Source of the DNA: an uncultured Clostridium sp.
Lineage (GTDB): Bacteria > Bacillota > Clostridia > Lachnospirales > Lachnospiraceae
Direction of reading: 5' to 3'
NCBI GenBank assembly: GCA_900538475.1
Contig: UPYT01000012.1
Coordinates: forward strand, 32,841 to 96,840
Length of the DNA stretch: 64,000 nt
Under the pieces are notes generated by a model. It was not told the DNA's origin. It worked only from the letters and a program-made list of their open reading frames with translations, and searched no databases. Both the position numbers and the translations under genes were made by a program. Position 1 is the stretch's first letter, and the number at the start of each line of letters is the position of its first letter. Shown one piece after another: positions 1 through 9,735 of the stretch.

Positions 1-654
1 GTCTTGCTGCAGCTGTCTGACAATCTCAACCACTTCCTCCAGCTGTTTGATCTGGAAGTCCGCCAGAGACTGATCAAAATGAAAGCGGGAATCATAAAGG
101 GCAGCAATATGCATTCCCGCCCGATATGCTGCAGTAACGCCAAAGGTAGAATCTTCTACAGCCAGACACTGATTTTCCGGAAGGTTCAGTTTTTTGGCGG
201 TATAGTGATAGATTTCCGGATCCGGCTTACTGCGTTTAAACTGTGCGCCAGAGACAATTTCTTCAAAATAATGATGAATGTTATTTTCGGTCAGAACCCG
301 GTGAATAATCGGCAGACCGGTGGAGGAGGCCAGGGCCAGTCGAAGCCCCATTTCCTGAAGCCGGTCGAGGATGCCAGGGATTTCTTTCCGAAAGATACGG
401 CGGTAGTCCATCTGCGCGTAAACATCTACAGAGGCGCGGAATTCATCCCGCAGCTGCTGCCAGGTCTGGCCATTGTGGACGGCACGGGCCATACAGCTCC
501 ATGCGTCTTCCCGGGAGGATCCTACCATGCCGAACAGATCCTCCAGCTGCACCTGGGGATTTTTCGTTCGGGCAAATTCCAGCTCCATTTTCAGATATTC
601 CAGTTCGCTGTCTATGATGATTCCATCCATATCAAAAATGACTGCTTTTATCAT
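1..654 (-). CDS. HAD-superfamily phosphatase, beta-phosphoglucomutase-like (3' end outside window)
   Basis: Reading the minus strand from ATG at 654 gives 218 uninterrupted codons running off the window edge. The N-terminus carries the HAD nucleophile motif FDMDG (Asp8, Asp10). It is followed by a helical cap region, the SSTG motif II, KPDPEIY (motif III lysine) and VEDSTFG (motif IV acidic pair). This order fits the cap-type I HAD family that includes beta-phosphoglucomutase and small sugar-phosphate phosphatases; the substrate cannot be read. A GAGGTGG ribosome binding site precedes the start. Only the extreme C-terminus is missing. Confidence 0.88.
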   Translation of the reverse strand, partial: MIKAVIFDMDGIIIDSELEYLKMELEFARTKNPQVQLEDLFGMVGSSREDAWSCMARAVHNGQTWQQLRDEFRASVDVYAQMDYRRIFRKEIPGILDRLQEMGLRLALASSTGLPIIHRVLTENNIHHYFEEIVSGAQFKRSKPDPEIYHYTAKKLNLPENQCLAVEDSTFGVTAAYRAGMHIAALYDSRFHFDQSLADFQIKQLEEVVEIVRQLQQD

Positions 655-816
655 AAGATTTTCCACCTCTTTTTTATTTCTGTGCTCGTTCAGCCATGTG
701 AGGATTCAGACAGAAAGATGCTCTGAATGCTTGTTTTTCCAGAAGTTTTCCAGTCTGAAGCGTCGAGAAAATACTTTCTTAATTTAATGCAATAAAGTAA
801 TTCTTGCAACAAAAAA

Positions 817-888
817 TGCGTCTGAGAGGAATCGAACCTCCGCACGCGGCTCCGGAGGCCACTGCTCTATCCACTGAGCTACAGACGC
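817..888 (-). tRNA. tRNA-Arg (anticodon CCG)
   Basis: On the minus strand the sequence folds into a full cloverleaf. It has a 7-bp acceptor stem GCGTCTG/CAGACGC, a D arm GCTC/GAGC, an anticodon stem GTGGC/GCCGC with loop CTCCGGA, and a T arm GGAGG/CCTCT with loop TTCGATT. The anticodon at positions 34-36 is CCG, which reads the arginine codon CGG. The discriminator is A and CCA is not encoded. A T-run follows directly and probably ends transcription. Confidence 0.93.
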
Positions 889-996
889 ATCTTCTATATA
901 ATACTATATTTTTTTTTGTTTTGCAAGGGGTATTATTGCTTTTTTTTTTGTATTTTGCTATGATAAGGATCTGGACAATCCCATGGAGGTGGTGGA

Positions 997-2022
997 ATGA
1001 AAGAAAACAAAAGATTTCGGAAACGGAGCGGGGCGGACGAAGAGCAGAGGGCTCTTTTGACAGCAGCAGCCATTCCGTTAATCGTGATTATATTAATGAT
1101 TATTATTGTGATTGCAGATCATGGCAAGGCAAAAGAGACAGAAAATCAGGAGCCTTCCACGACCATGGAAGCAGAGACAGGGAATGAATCAGAGCTGCAG
1201 ACCGAGGAAGCAGAGGCGGAAGGTGAGTCAGAATCAGAAGCTGTGGAGATTCCGGAAATGGAGGGACTGCAGAGGGACCGGGTTCCGGAAATTCTCAGTC
1301 TTATGAAGAGCTATTTTGCAGCCAGAGAGGATTCTGATGCAGAAACCATGAGCCGGATTTACGGAAGAGGTGAGCAGACGGAAGCTGAGCTGGAGGAAGA
1401 GCGGAAACGGCTGCGCAGCAATGCCAAGTATGTACAGGAATTTGAAAATATTGCCACCTATGTGATGGATGGAGAAACGGCAGATACCTGGCTGGTGTAT
1501 ACCCTTTACGACATCCGTTTTTATTCGGCAGAGACAGCGGCTCCTATGATTATGTGGTGCTATGTGTACCGTGATGCAGAGGGCAATTATCTGATTCGCA
1601 GCAACGACACCCTGACAGAGGCGGAGATTGATTTTGCAGATCGAATCAGCCATTCTGAGGAAGTGCGCCGGCTGGCGTCGGGAGTAAATGTAAAGCTGAA
1701 GGAGGCTTTAACTGCTGACGAGGAACTGAATTCCATTTACGGCGTACTGAGAGACGGTTCTCCTGTTTATGGGGAAGAGCCGGAGCAGAGAATTGTTGTA
1801 GCGGAGACGACAGCTGCCAGCGAGGAGACTTCTGCAGAGGAAGAGACAGAAGCTTCCGAAGAGGCAGAGACAGAGGAAAGCCAGTCGGAAGCTGAGGAGG
1901 AGACGATAGAGGCGTTTGTGCCGGAGGAGTCTGGGCAGCAGGAAACTGCAGAAGCTCAGGAACCGGATGCTTCTGGGGAGAGCAGCGTACAGAGCAGTAC
2001 AGCAGCAGCGCCGGGAGCATAA
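997..2022 (+). CDS. membrane-anchored Glu-rich extracellular protein, unknown function
   Basis: This 341-residue protein has a basic N-terminus and one hydrophobic segment at about residues 22-41 (PLIVIILMIIIVIA core). An acidic linker, a globular region at about residues 85-250 and a C-terminal tail of about 80 residues made mostly of Glu, Ala, Ser and Thr follow. The layout indicates an N-in anchored protein with an extracytoplasmic domain. The ribosome binding site GGAGGTGG lies 5 nt before ATG 997. I do not recognise the globular domain. It is probably monocistronic, lying between tRNA-Arg and queA. Confidence 0.75.
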   Translation: MKENKRFRKRSGADEEQRALLTAAAIPLIVIILMIIIVIADHGKAKETENQEPSTTMEAETGNESELQTEEAEAEGESESEAVEIPEMEGLQRDRVPEILSLMKSYFAAREDSDAETMSRIYGRGEQTEAELEEERKRLRSNAKYVQEFENIATYVMDGETADTWLVYTLYDIRFYSAETAAPMIMWCYVYRDAEGNYLIRSNDTLTEAEIDFADRISHSEEVRRLASGVNVKLKEALTADEELNSIYGVLRDGSPVYGEEPEQRIVVAETTAASEETSAEEETEASEEAETEESQSEAEEETIEAFVPEESGQQETAEAQEPDASGESSVQSSTAAAPGA

Positions 2023-2190
2023 AGACAGGAGAAGATCCGTCTTTTGAGCAGAAGCGTCCTATGGGAAAGCAGAAGCGCCAGATATCTAAAAATGGATGGA
2101 TATGCGGATGCGTGACAGAAAACTGCATTTTCAAGAAGCAGGATAAGAACAGAATTTGAAAGAATCATACACAGAGAGCAGGATGAAAAC

Positions 2191-3225
2191 ATGGAAACGA
2201 TGAATGTAAAGGACTTTTATTTTGATTTGCCACAGGAGCTGATTGCCCAGGATCCTCTCGAGGATCGGTCTGCATCCAGACTTTTGGTGCTGGATAAAGA
2301 AACCGGTGAAATTGAACACAGACACTTCCGGGATATTGTTTCTTATTTAAAACCGGGGGACTGCCTTGTAATCAACGATACTAAGGTAATTCCGGCGCGG
2401 CTGTTTGGCGTGAAGGAGGATACCAGAGCAAAGATTGAGGTACTGCTGTTAAAACGTCGGGAAAATGATATTTGGGAGACGTTGGTGAAGCCGGGAAAAA
2501 AGTGCCGTCCCGGTGCAGTGCTGGAGTTTGGAGACGGATTGTTAAAGGGAACCGTTCTGGATGTTGTAGATGAAGGGAACCGTCTCATTCAGTTTTCTTA
2601 CGATGGTATTTTTGAGGAGATTCTGGATCAGCTGGGTCAGATGCCTCTTCCTCCCTATATTACGCATCAGCTGCAGGATAAAAACCGTTATCAGACAGTG
2701 TATGCAAAGCACGAAGGATCTGCAGCAGCGCCGACAGCCGGACTGCATTTTACAAAGGAGCTTCTGGATGAAATCCAGAAAATGGGTGTAAAAATTGCTC
2801 ATGTTACGCTCCATGTAGGGCTGGGAACCTTCCGTCCGGTAAAGGTGGAAAACGTCCTGGAGCACCATATGCATTCGGAATTTTATATGGTAGAGGAAGC
2901 AGAAGCACAGAAAATCAATGAGACAAAGGCTGCAGGCGGGCGGGTGATCTGTGTGGGAACTACCAGCTGCCGAACCATTGAGTCAGCCACAGGAGAAGAC
3001 GGAATTCTGCGGGCAGGAAGCGGTTGGACTGAGATTTTTATTTATCCGGGATATCAGTTTAAGATTCTGGATTGTCTGATCACCAATTTCCACCTGCCGG
3101 AATCGACGCTGGTGATGCTGGTTTCAGCCCTGGCAGGAAGAGAGCATGTGCTTCATGCCTATGATGAGGCTATTCAGGAGCGCTATCGTTTCTTCAGCTT
3201 TGGGGATGCGATGTTTATACGATGA
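2191..3225 (+). CDS. queA: tRNA preQ1(34) S-adenosylmethionine ribosyltransferase-isomerase
   Basis: QueA moves the ribosyl part of S-adenosylmethionine onto 7-aminomethyl-7-deazaguanine at tRNA position 34, giving epoxyqueuosine in the cytoplasm. The 344-residue length is normal for the family. Recognisable segments are [10 protein letters not shown] near the N-terminus, [42 protein letters not shown] and [10 protein letters not shown]. The first ATG is used here; a second in-frame ATG three codons later is possible. No other queuosine gene is adjacent. A terminator follows at 3262-3304, so it is probably transcribed alone or with the gene upstream. Confidence 0.96.
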   Translation: METMNVKDFYFDLPQELIAQDPLEDRSASRLLVLDKETGEIEHRHFRDIVSYLKPGDCLVINDTKVIPARLFGVKEDTRAKIEVLLLKRRENDIWETLVKPGKKCRPGAVLEFGDGLLKGTVLDVVDEGNRLIQFSYDGIFEEILDQLGQMPLPPYITHQLQDKNRYQTVYAKHEGSAAAPTAGLHFTKELLDEIQKMGVKIAHVTLHVGLGTFRPVKVENVLEHHMHSEFYMVEEAEAQKINETKAAGGRVICVGTTSCRTIESATGEDGILRAGSGWTEIFIYPGYQFKILDCLITNFHLPESTLVMLVSALAGREHVLHAYDEAIQERYRFFSFGDAMFIR

Positions 3226-3261
3226 CAATAACAGATTTGCAGGAATAAGAGATATTGATTG

Positions 3262-3304
3262 AAAGGGGAAAATCCGTATTATATTTCGGGTCTTCCCCTT
3301 TTTA
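3262..3304 (+). terminator. intrinsic terminator after queA
   Basis: An inverted repeat AAAGGGGAA / TTCCCCTTTT is followed by a T-rich run, between queA and the pseudouridine synthase gene. Confidence 0.75.
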
Positions 3305-3437
3305 TCTTTTTCTGTTTTTCGGAACATCTGGTGCGGATTGACAAAATCAAAAGAATATACGAAAATAGCAGTATACCATACTGGGGAACATGAAAGCTCC
3401 CTGGATTTTCGGGAAAGAGCAGAGGAAAGGACAGAAT

Positions 3438-4193
3438 ATGGAACCAATTCGTTTGAATAAATATTTAAGTGAACAGGGGGTTTGTTCTCGCCGGGAGGCA
3501 GATCGCCTCATTGAGGCAGGAAAGGTGACCATTGACGGACGGAAGGCCGGAATGGGAGAAAAAGTAACCGGACAGGAAAAGATTGTATGTGATGGAAAAC
3601 CGGTTGGGCAGGGAGCCGGGGAAAAAAAGGTGAAGCCGGTTTTGCTGGCGGTGAATAAGCCGAGAGGAGTGGTCTGCACTACTTCTGACAAGGATCGGGC
3701 CATGAATGTGGTAGAGCTGATTCATTATCCTGTCAGAGTATATCCGGTAGGACGTTTGGATAAGGATTCGGAAGGACTGCTTTTGATGACCAATCAGGGA
3801 GATCTGGCGAATGAGATTATGCATGCGGGAAATTTTCATGAGAAGGAATATATCGTAACCGTGGATCAGCCCTTCAATTCTGCATTTATTAAAAAAATGC
3901 AGGAGGGAGTAGAGCTGAAGGAGCTGGAGGTGACAACAAGACCCTGTAAGGTGAAGGCACTTGGAAAGAAAACTTTTCAGATTACACTGACTCAGGGATT
4001 GAACCGGCAGATCCGCCGGATGTGTGAGGCCCTGGGCTATCATGTAGTGACCTTAAAGCGAGTGCGTATTATGAATATTCATCTGGGCAGACTGAATACG
4101 GGGGATTACCGGAGAGTGACTCCCCAGGAGCTGGAGGAGCTGCAGTGGCAGCTGGAACAGGCCAGAATGGAACGGGAAGAGGAGGAGTCATAA
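3438..4193 (+). CDS. rluF: 23S rRNA pseudouridine synthase, RluF-type
   Basis: The protein has an N-terminal S4 RNA-binding domain (about residues 1-60, RLNKYLSEQG...SRREADRLI) and then an RsuA/RluB/E/F-type catalytic domain with VGRLDKDSEGLL, catalytic Asp108. The C-terminal motif QGLNRQIRRMCEALGY is characteristic of the RluF branch, which modifies 23S rRNA near helix 80, rather than RluB. I chose ATG 3438 because it follows AGGAAAGG and begins exactly at the S4 domain; upstream in-frame codons have no homologous look. ligA starts 4 nt after its stop, so the two are co-transcribed. Confidence 0.85.
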   Translation: MEPIRLNKYLSEQGVCSRREADRLIEAGKVTIDGRKAGMGEKVTGQEKIVCDGKPVGQGAGEKKVKPVLLAVNKPRGVVCTTSDKDRAMNVVELIHYPVRVYPVGRLDKDSEGLLLMTNQGDLANEIMHAGNFHEKEYIVTVDQPFNSAFIKKMQEGVELKELEVTTRPCKVKALGKKTFQITLTQGLNRQIRRMCEALGYHVVTLKRVRIMNIHLGRLNTGDYRRVTPQELEELQWQLEQARMEREEEES

Positions 4194-4197
4194 ATTT

Positions 4198-6183
4198 ATG
4201 GAACAGAATCAGGACAGAAGGCTTTCCCGGATGAAGGAGCTGATTGGAATTTTGTCAGAAGCGGCTAAGACTTATTACCAGGAAAGCCGGGAAATTATGA
4301 GTAATTTCCAGTACGACAGGATGTATGATGAGCTGCTTGAACTGGAAAAGGAAACAGGAGTGGTGATGGCAGGAAGCCCGACACAAAAGGTAGGCTATGA
4401 GGTATTAAGCGAGCTTCCCAAGGAGGAGCATGAGGCTCCAATGCTGTCTTTGGATAAAACAAAGGATGTTGGAGCACTTCAGGAGTGGCTGGGCAGCCAG
4501 AAAGGAATTTTGTCCTGGAAGCTGGACGGTTTGACCATTGTGCTGACCTATGAGGGAGGAGAACTTGTCAAGGCCGTTACCAGAGGAAATGGGGAAATTG
4601 GGGAGGTAATTACGGGAAATGCCCGTGTGTTTGCCAATGTTCCTTTGCGTATTTCCTATCAGGGAACCTTGATCATACGGGGAGAGGCGGTGATCAAATA
4701 TTCGGATTTTGCCCGGATAAATGAAGAGATCGAGGATGTGGATGCCCGGTATAAGAATCCCAGAAATCTGTGCAGTGGGTCTGTGCGCCAGCTGAATAAT
4801 CAGATTACAGCACAGAGAAATGTTCATTTTGAGGCATTTATGCTGGTGCGGGCTGACGGCGTGGATTTTGGAAACTCCCGGAAGCGGCAGTTTCAGTGGC
4901 TGGAGAGTCAGGGCTTTGATGTTGTAGAGTACCAGGAGGTGGATACGGAGAGCCTTCCAGAGGCGGTTTCTGTATTTGCAGAAAAAATCCAGACCTATGA
5001 CATTCCCTCAGACGGACTGGTGCTTCTGATGGATGATATTGCTTATGGGGATTCCCTTGGACGGACGGCAAAATTTCCCCGCAATTCCATTGCATTTAAA
5101 TGGGCTGATGAAATCAGAGAAACCCATTTAAAGGAAATTGAGTGGAGCGCTTCCCGCACAGGTCTTATTAATCCCGTGGCGATTTTTGAACCAGTGGAGC
5201 TGGAGGGAACCACAGTCAGCAGGGCCAGTGTTCACAATATCAGTATTATGGAGGCTCTGGAGCTGGGAGAGGGAGATGTGATTACGGTTTACAAGGCCAA
5301 TATGATTATCCCTCAAATTGCAGAAAACCTGACGCGCAGCGGTACCATTTCGATTCCCGGCCACTGTCCTGTCTGCGGCGGAGAAACGCAGGTTCGTCAG
5401 GTTAAGGATGTGAAGGCCCTTTACTGTACGAATCCGGACTGTCAGGCAAAAAAGGTAAAGAGCTTTGCCCTTCTGGTCAGCAGGGATGCCTTAAATATTG
5501 ACGGACTTTCCGAGGCAACCTTAGAGAGGTTTATCGCGGCAGGCTTTATTCACACCTACGCGGATATTTTTCATCTGGATCGCCATCAGGAAGCCATTGT
5601 TTCCATGGAGGGCTTTGGACAGAAGTCCTATGACAACCTGACGGCAGCTGTGAAAAAGGCTTCGGACACTACTCTTCCAAGGGTGATTTACGGACTGGGA
5701 ATCACCGGAATCGGTCTTGCAAATGCAAAAATGCTGTGCCGGGAATTCCATTATGATTTTGCAGCCATGCGGTCTGCAGACAGGGAGGCCCTGACGGCAG
5801 TGGACGGAATTGGCGAGGTTTTAGCCGATGCGTGGATTTCCTATTTCCAGAATGAGAAAAACAATCAGCTGGTGGACAGCCTTCTGGCGGAGCTGACCAT
5901 AGAGCAGGAGTCAGGAAACCAGGGGGAAGCAGTTTTAGAAGGAAAGGTGTTTGTTATCACAGGAACGGTAGAGCATTTTGCCAATCGAAAGGCGCTACAG
6001 GAGGAGATTGAGCGCCTGGGAGGAAAGGCTACCGGAACGGTGACATCAAAAACCTCGTATCTGATTAACAATGATGTAACGTCCAATTCTTCAAAAAATA
6101 AGAAGGCAAGAGAACTGGGAATTCCCGTCATTTCAGAAGAGGATTTCCTGAATATGATTGGAGGAACAGAAAATGCCAATTAA
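4198..6183 (+). CDS. ligA: NAD+-dependent DNA ligase
   Basis: LigA seals nicks between Okazaki fragments and in repair, using NAD+. Visible in order are the Ia NAD-binding region (YDRMYDELLELE), the adenylation motif SWKLDGLTI with Lys108 as the AMP-accepting residue, the OB fold, a zinc finger of two Cys pairs (CPVCGG and CTNPDCQ), helix-hairpin-helix repeats (GLGITGIGLANA) and a C-terminal BRCT domain (GKVFVITGTVEHF). The 661-residue length is normal. KLDG replaces the more usual KIDG, a conservative change. Its 3' end overlaps metA by 11 nt. Confidence 0.95.
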   Translation: MEQNQDRRLSRMKELIGILSEAAKTYYQESREIMSNFQYDRMYDELLELEKETGVVMAGSPTQKVGYEVLSELPKEEHEAPMLSLDKTKDVGALQEWLGSQKGILSWKLDGLTIVLTYEGGELVKAVTRGNGEIGEVITGNARVFANVPLRISYQGTLIIRGEAVIKYSDFARINEEIEDVDARYKNPRNLCSGSVRQLNNQITAQRNVHFEAFMLVRADGVDFGNSRKRQFQWLESQGFDVVEYQEVDTESLPEAVSVFAEKIQTYDIPSDGLVLLMDDIAYGDSLGRTAKFPRNSIAFKWADEIRETHLKEIEWSASRTGLINPVAIFEPVELEGTTVSRASVHNISIMEALELGEGDVITVYKANMIIPQIAENLTRSGTISIPGHCPVCGGETQVRQVKDVKALYCTNPDCQAKKVKSFALLVSRDALNIDGLSEATLERFIAAGFIHTYADIFHLDRHQEAIVSMEGFGQKSYDNLTAAVKKASDTTLPRVIYGLGITGIGLANAKMLCREFHYDFAAMRSADREALTAVDGIGEVLADAWISYFQNEKNNQLVDSLLAELTIEQESGNQGEAVLEGKVFVITGTVEHFANRKALQEEIERLGGKATGTVTSKTSYLINNDVTSNSSKNKKARELGIPVISEEDFLNMIGGTENAN

Positions 6184-7090
6184 AGTACAAAACGAACTGC
6201 CGGCCAGAGCCATTCTTGAGTCAGAAAATATTTTCGTCATGGATGAAAAAAGAGCGCTGAGTCAGGATATCCGTCCGCTTCAGCTGGTGATTCTGAATTT
6301 AATGCCCTTAAAGGAGGAAACAGAGCTGCAGATTTTAAGGGCTTTGTCCAATACGCCTCTGCAGGTGGACTGTACCTTTTTGATGCTTTCTACCTATGTA
6401 TCCAAGAATACGTCAGCCAGCCATATTAATAAATTTTATGTGAATTTTGAGGATATTCGAAAGCATAAATACGACGGCATGATTATTACAGGCGCGCCGG
6501 TGGAGAACATGGAATTTGAAGACGTGGATTACTGGGAGGAGCTAAAGTCTATTATGGACTGGAGCACTACCCACGTTCATTCCACCCTTCATATCTGTTG
6601 GGGAGCTCAGGCCGGACTGTATTTCCATTATGGAATTCCCAAATATCCCAGGGAGAAGAAGCTGAATGGGGTATATAGCCATAAGGTGCTTCACCATAAG
6701 GTTCCGCTGGTGAGAGGGCTGGATGATTATGTCATGTGCCCTCACTCTCGTTATACGGAGGTACGCAGTGAGGATATCCGGAAACATGAGGATCTGAATA
6801 TTCTGGCAGAATCAGAGGAGGCAGGGGTGCTTCTTGTGGTGAATGAGGACGGAAGCAGAATTTTTATTCAGGGACATCCGGAGTATGATCGAATGACACT
6901 GAACAATGAATTTCACCGGGATCAGGTGAGAGGGCTGAATCCGGAGCTGCCCTGTCACTATTATCCAGACGATAATCCGGAAAACCGGCCGGTTCTGACC
7001 TGGAGAAATCTTTCCAACACAGTTTATGCCAACTGGCTGAACTATTATGTATATCAGACAACACCTTATATTCTTACAGAAGAGGAATGA
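6173..7090 (+). CDS. metA: homoserine O-acetyltransferase (MetA family)
   Basis: MetA acylates homoserine in methionine biosynthesis. The catalytic Cys142 is in HICWGAQ, and His235/Glu237 lie in GHPEYD. Residue 111 is Glu, in GAPVE. Established work on this family links Glu111 to acetyl-CoA use and Gly111 to succinyl-CoA use, so I infer acetyl-CoA although the fold is that of homoserine succinyltransferases. Start ATG 6173 follows GGAGGAA inside the ligA 3' end and gives a 305-residue protein beginning MPIKVQ, typical of the family. No other methionine genes are nearby. Confidence 0.94.
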   Translation: MPIKVQNELPARAILESENIFVMDEKRALSQDIRPLQLVILNLMPLKEETELQILRALSNTPLQVDCTFLMLSTYVSKNTSASHINKFYVNFEDIRKHKYDGMIITGAPVENMEFEDVDYWEELKSIMDWSTTHVHSTLHICWGAQAGLYFHYGIPKYPREKKLNGVYSHKVLHHKVPLVRGLDDYVMCPHSRYTEVRSEDIRKHEDLNILAESEEAGVLLVVNEDGSRIFIQGHPEYDRMTLNNEFHRDQVRGLNPELPCHYYPDDNPENRPVLTWRNLSNTVYANWLNYYVYQTTPYILTEEE

Positions 7091-7104
7091 AAGGAGGATT
7101 CCTG

Positions 7105-9066
7105 GTGCGCGATTTAAATGTCAGATATCTGGAACGTCTTTCGGATCTGTATCCTACGATTGCGGAAGCATCGACAGAGGTGATTAACCTGGAGGCTATT
7201 TTAAATCTTCCTAAAGGAACAGAGCATTTTCTGACAGATATTCACGGAGAATACGAAGCCTTTTCTCATGTAATGAAAAATGGCTCCGGATCGGTTCGAC
7301 GCAAGGTTAATGATATTTTCGGAAATACGCTGTGCATGGAGGATAAGCAGGAGCTGGCAACGCTCATTTATTATCCCAGAGAGAAAATGAATCAGATTCT
7401 GGGAAAGGTTTCTGATCGGGAGGACTGGTATCGGATTACCATGTACCGTCTAGTCGAGGTCTGTAAGCAGTCTGCCAGCAAATATACCCGGTCCAAGGTG
7501 AGAAAGGCTCTGCCTTCGGAATTTGCCTATGTAATTGAAGAACTGATTACGGAGAAGGTCAATGTGCCGGACAAGGAATCCTACTACAATGCCATTATTC
7601 AGACCATTATCCGGGTGGGGCGGGTGGAGGAATGTATCATTGCTCTCTGCCGTCTGATTCAGCGGCTGGTTGTGGATCACCTGCATATTCTGGGGGATAT
7701 TTATGATCGGGGACCAGGACCGCATCTGATTATGGATGAGCTGATGGCTCATCATTCGGTGGATATTCAGTGGGGAAACCATGATATTCTGTGGATGGGG
7801 GCGGCAGCAGGGCAGAGAGGGTGCATTGCCAATGTGATCCGGATCTGTGCCCGTTATGGAAATCTTGACATTCTGGAGGACGGCTATGGAATTAACCTCC
7901 TTCCTCTGGCAACCTTTGCAGTGAATACTTACCGGGAGGATCCCTGCACCTGTTTTAAGCTGAGAGGCGGCGGGATTTACAATGCCAAGGAGATGGAGGC
8001 AGATCTGAAAATGCATAAGGCCATTTCTATCATTCAGTTTAAGGTGGAGGGACAGATTATTAAGGCGCATCCGGAAATGGGGCTGGAGGATCGCAATCTT
8101 CTTCATCGGATTGACTATGAAAAAGGAACTATTTTCCTGGATGGAAAAGAGTATACGCTTCTGGATACGAATTTTCCCACCATTGATCCGGCAGATCCCT
8201 ATACTCTGACTGCGGAAGAGGCGGACATTATGGAACGGCTGGAACGATCTTTCTTAAATTGTGAGAGGCTTCAGCGGCATATGCGGTTTCTGTTGTCCAG
8301 GGGAAGCCTGTATAAGGTATACAATGGCAATCTGCTGTATCATGGCTGTGTTCCCTTAAATGAGGACGGAACCTTAAAAACAGTAACGGTCTGTGGAGGC
8401 CGATACCAGGGAAAGCAGCTTTATGAGGTGCTGGATGGGTATATTCGAAAGGGCTTTGTGGCAGTGGATCCGACAGAACGGGAAAATGGAAGAGATCTGA
8501 TGTGGTATATCTGGCTTCACCGGGATTCTCCTCTGTTTGGAAAAGATAAGATGGCTACCTTTGAGCGGTATTTTCTTGCAGAAAAGGAAACCCATCAGGA
8601 AAAGAAAAATCCTTACTATCGTTTTCTGGAGGATGAAGAGGTGGTGAACCGGATTCTGGAGGAATTCGGATTGTCGCCGGAAACAGGACATATTATCAAC
8701 GGCCATGTACCTGTAAAATCAAAAAACGGTGAGAATCCTGTCAAGTGTGGCGGAAAAGTACTGGTAATTGACGGCGGATTTTCCAAAGCTTATCAGAAAG
8801 AAACAGGGATTGCCGGATATACGCTGATTTACAATTCCTATGGTCTGATTCTGGCAGCCCACGCTCCCTTTGAATCTACAGAAGCAGCGATTGAAAAGGG
8901 AAGCGATATCCATTCAGAAACCATTGTGGTGAAGCGGGTGGAGAAAAGAAAGTTGGTAGGCGACACTGATGTAGGAATGATTCTCAAGGAAAATATTGCG
9001 GATCTGGAGAAGCTTTTGGAGGCCTATCGGACAGGCGCTCTGGCAGAGCGGATTCGGAAAAAATAA
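7105..9066 (+). CDS. fbp: fructose-1,6-bisphosphatase, class III
   Basis: This is the large Firmicute-type FBPase (about 653 residues), a metallophosphoesterase that converts fructose-1,6-bisphosphate to fructose-6-phosphate in gluconeogenesis. Signature metal-binding motifs are TDIHGEYEAF, LGDIYDRGPGPH and WGNHDILWMG, with NGHVPVK further on. I prefer GTG 7105, which sits 7 nt after AAAGGAGG. The upstream ATG 7087 overlaps metA, and its codons contain that ribosome binding site. It is coupled tightly to metA and followed within 25 nt by maf. Confidence 0.94.
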   Translation: MRDLNVRYLERLSDLYPTIAEASTEVINLEAILNLPKGTEHFLTDIHGEYEAFSHVMKNGSGSVRRKVNDIFGNTLCMEDKQELATLIYYPREKMNQILGKVSDREDWYRITMYRLVEVCKQSASKYTRSKVRKALPSEFAYVIEELITEKVNVPDKESYYNAIIQTIIRVGRVEECIIALCRLIQRLVVDHLHILGDIYDRGPGPHLIMDELMAHHSVDIQWGNHDILWMGAAAGQRGCIANVIRICARYGNLDILEDGYGINLLPLATFAVNTYREDPCTCFKLRGGGIYNAKEMEADLKMHKAISIIQFKVEGQIIKAHPEMGLEDRNLLHRIDYEKGTIFLDGKEYTLLDTNFPTIDPADPYTLTAEEADIMERLERSFLNCERLQRHMRFLLSRGSLYKVYNGNLLYHGCVPLNEDGTLKTVTVCGGRYQGKQLYEVLDGYIRKGFVAVDPTERENGRDLMWYIWLHRDSPLFGKDKMATFERYFLAEKETHQEKKNPYYRFLEDEEVVNRILEEFGLSPETGHIINGHVPVKSKNGENPVKCGGKVLVIDGGFSKAYQKETGIAGYTLIYNSYGLILAAHAPFESTEAAIEKGSDIHSETIVVKRVEKRKLVGDTDVGMILKENIADLEKLLEAYRTGALAERIRKK

Positions 9067-9089
9067 CAAATGGAAAAGAGGACAAGATC

Positions 9090-9683
9090 ATGGAACAGAT
9101 GATTCTGGCATCTGCCTCACCGAGGAGATTGGAGCTTCTTCGGCAGGTAGGAATAGAACCGGTGGTAGAGCCCAGCCATGTGCAGGAGGTAATCACAAGC
9201 ACGATACCGGGAGCGGTAGTTATGGAGCTGTCCCGGCAAAAGGCGGAGGATATTGCAGGGCTGCACAGAGGGGAGCCGGTGATCGTGCTGGGAGCAGATA
9301 CGGTGGTGGCAGCTGACGGTAAAATTCTGGGGAAGCCAAAGGATCGGGAGGACGCTATCCGTATGGTAAAGCTTCTTCAGGGCCGGAGCCATCAGGTCTA
9401 TACAGGAGTAACCCTGGTGTTCTGTGGAGAAAATTCTTCACAGAACACCAGCCCTGTCATTACTTTTTTTGAAGAGACAGAGGTTTGTGTATTTCCCATG
9501 ACGGACAGACAGGTGGAAGCCTATGTGGATACAAAAGAACCCATGGATAAGGCAGGGGCTTATGGCATACAGGGGAAATTTGCTGCTTATGTCAAAGGCA
9601 TTGTCGGGGACTACAATAATGTAGTGGGACTCCCTGTAGGGAGAGTGTGTCAGGAGCTTGGAAAGCGGGGAATCAAGTTTTAA
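9090..9683 (+). CDS. maf: Maf-family nucleoside triphosphate pyrophosphatase
   Basis: Maf proteins hydrolyse non-canonical or modified nucleoside triphosphates to monophosphates and have been linked to septum control. The 197-residue protein starts with ASASPRRLELL and contains VLGADTVVAADG and AGAYGIQGKFA, the three conserved blocks. The ribosome binding site is only a loose AAAGAGGACAAG, but the start is fixed by the conserved N-terminus. It ends the run from rluF and is followed by a bidirectional terminator. Confidence 0.93.
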   Translation: MEQMILASASPRRLELLRQVGIEPVVEPSHVQEVITSTIPGAVVMELSRQKAEDIAGLHRGEPVIVLGADTVVAADGKILGKPKDREDAIRMVKLLQGRSHQVYTGVTLVFCGENSSQNTSPVITFFEETEVCVFPMTDRQVEAYVDTKEPMDKAGAYGIQGKFAAYVKGIVGDYNNVVGLPVGRVCQELGKRGIKF

Positions 9684-9701
9684 GGATACAGAAAATGAAA
9701 G

Positions 9702-9735
9702 GCAAAGGAAGCCTGAGGTCAGGAGGCTTCCTTTG
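9702..9735. terminator. bidirectional terminator between convergent maf and ABC lipoprotein genes
   Basis: A perfect 12-bp stem GCAAAGGAAGCC / GGCTTCCTTTGC with an 11-nt loop. Its right arm contains the last codons of the minus-strand lipoprotein gene, so the two transcripts overlap at their 3' ends. Confidence 0.75.

Noticed and set aside
4..787. Plus-strand frames at the left edge
   Set aside because: The minus-strand frame encodes a clear HAD phosphatase with all motifs; the plus frames are its shadows and have no recognisable content.
804..1187. Plus-strand frame spanning tRNA-Arg
   Set aside because: Overlaps the tRNA and the start of the following membrane protein in another frame.
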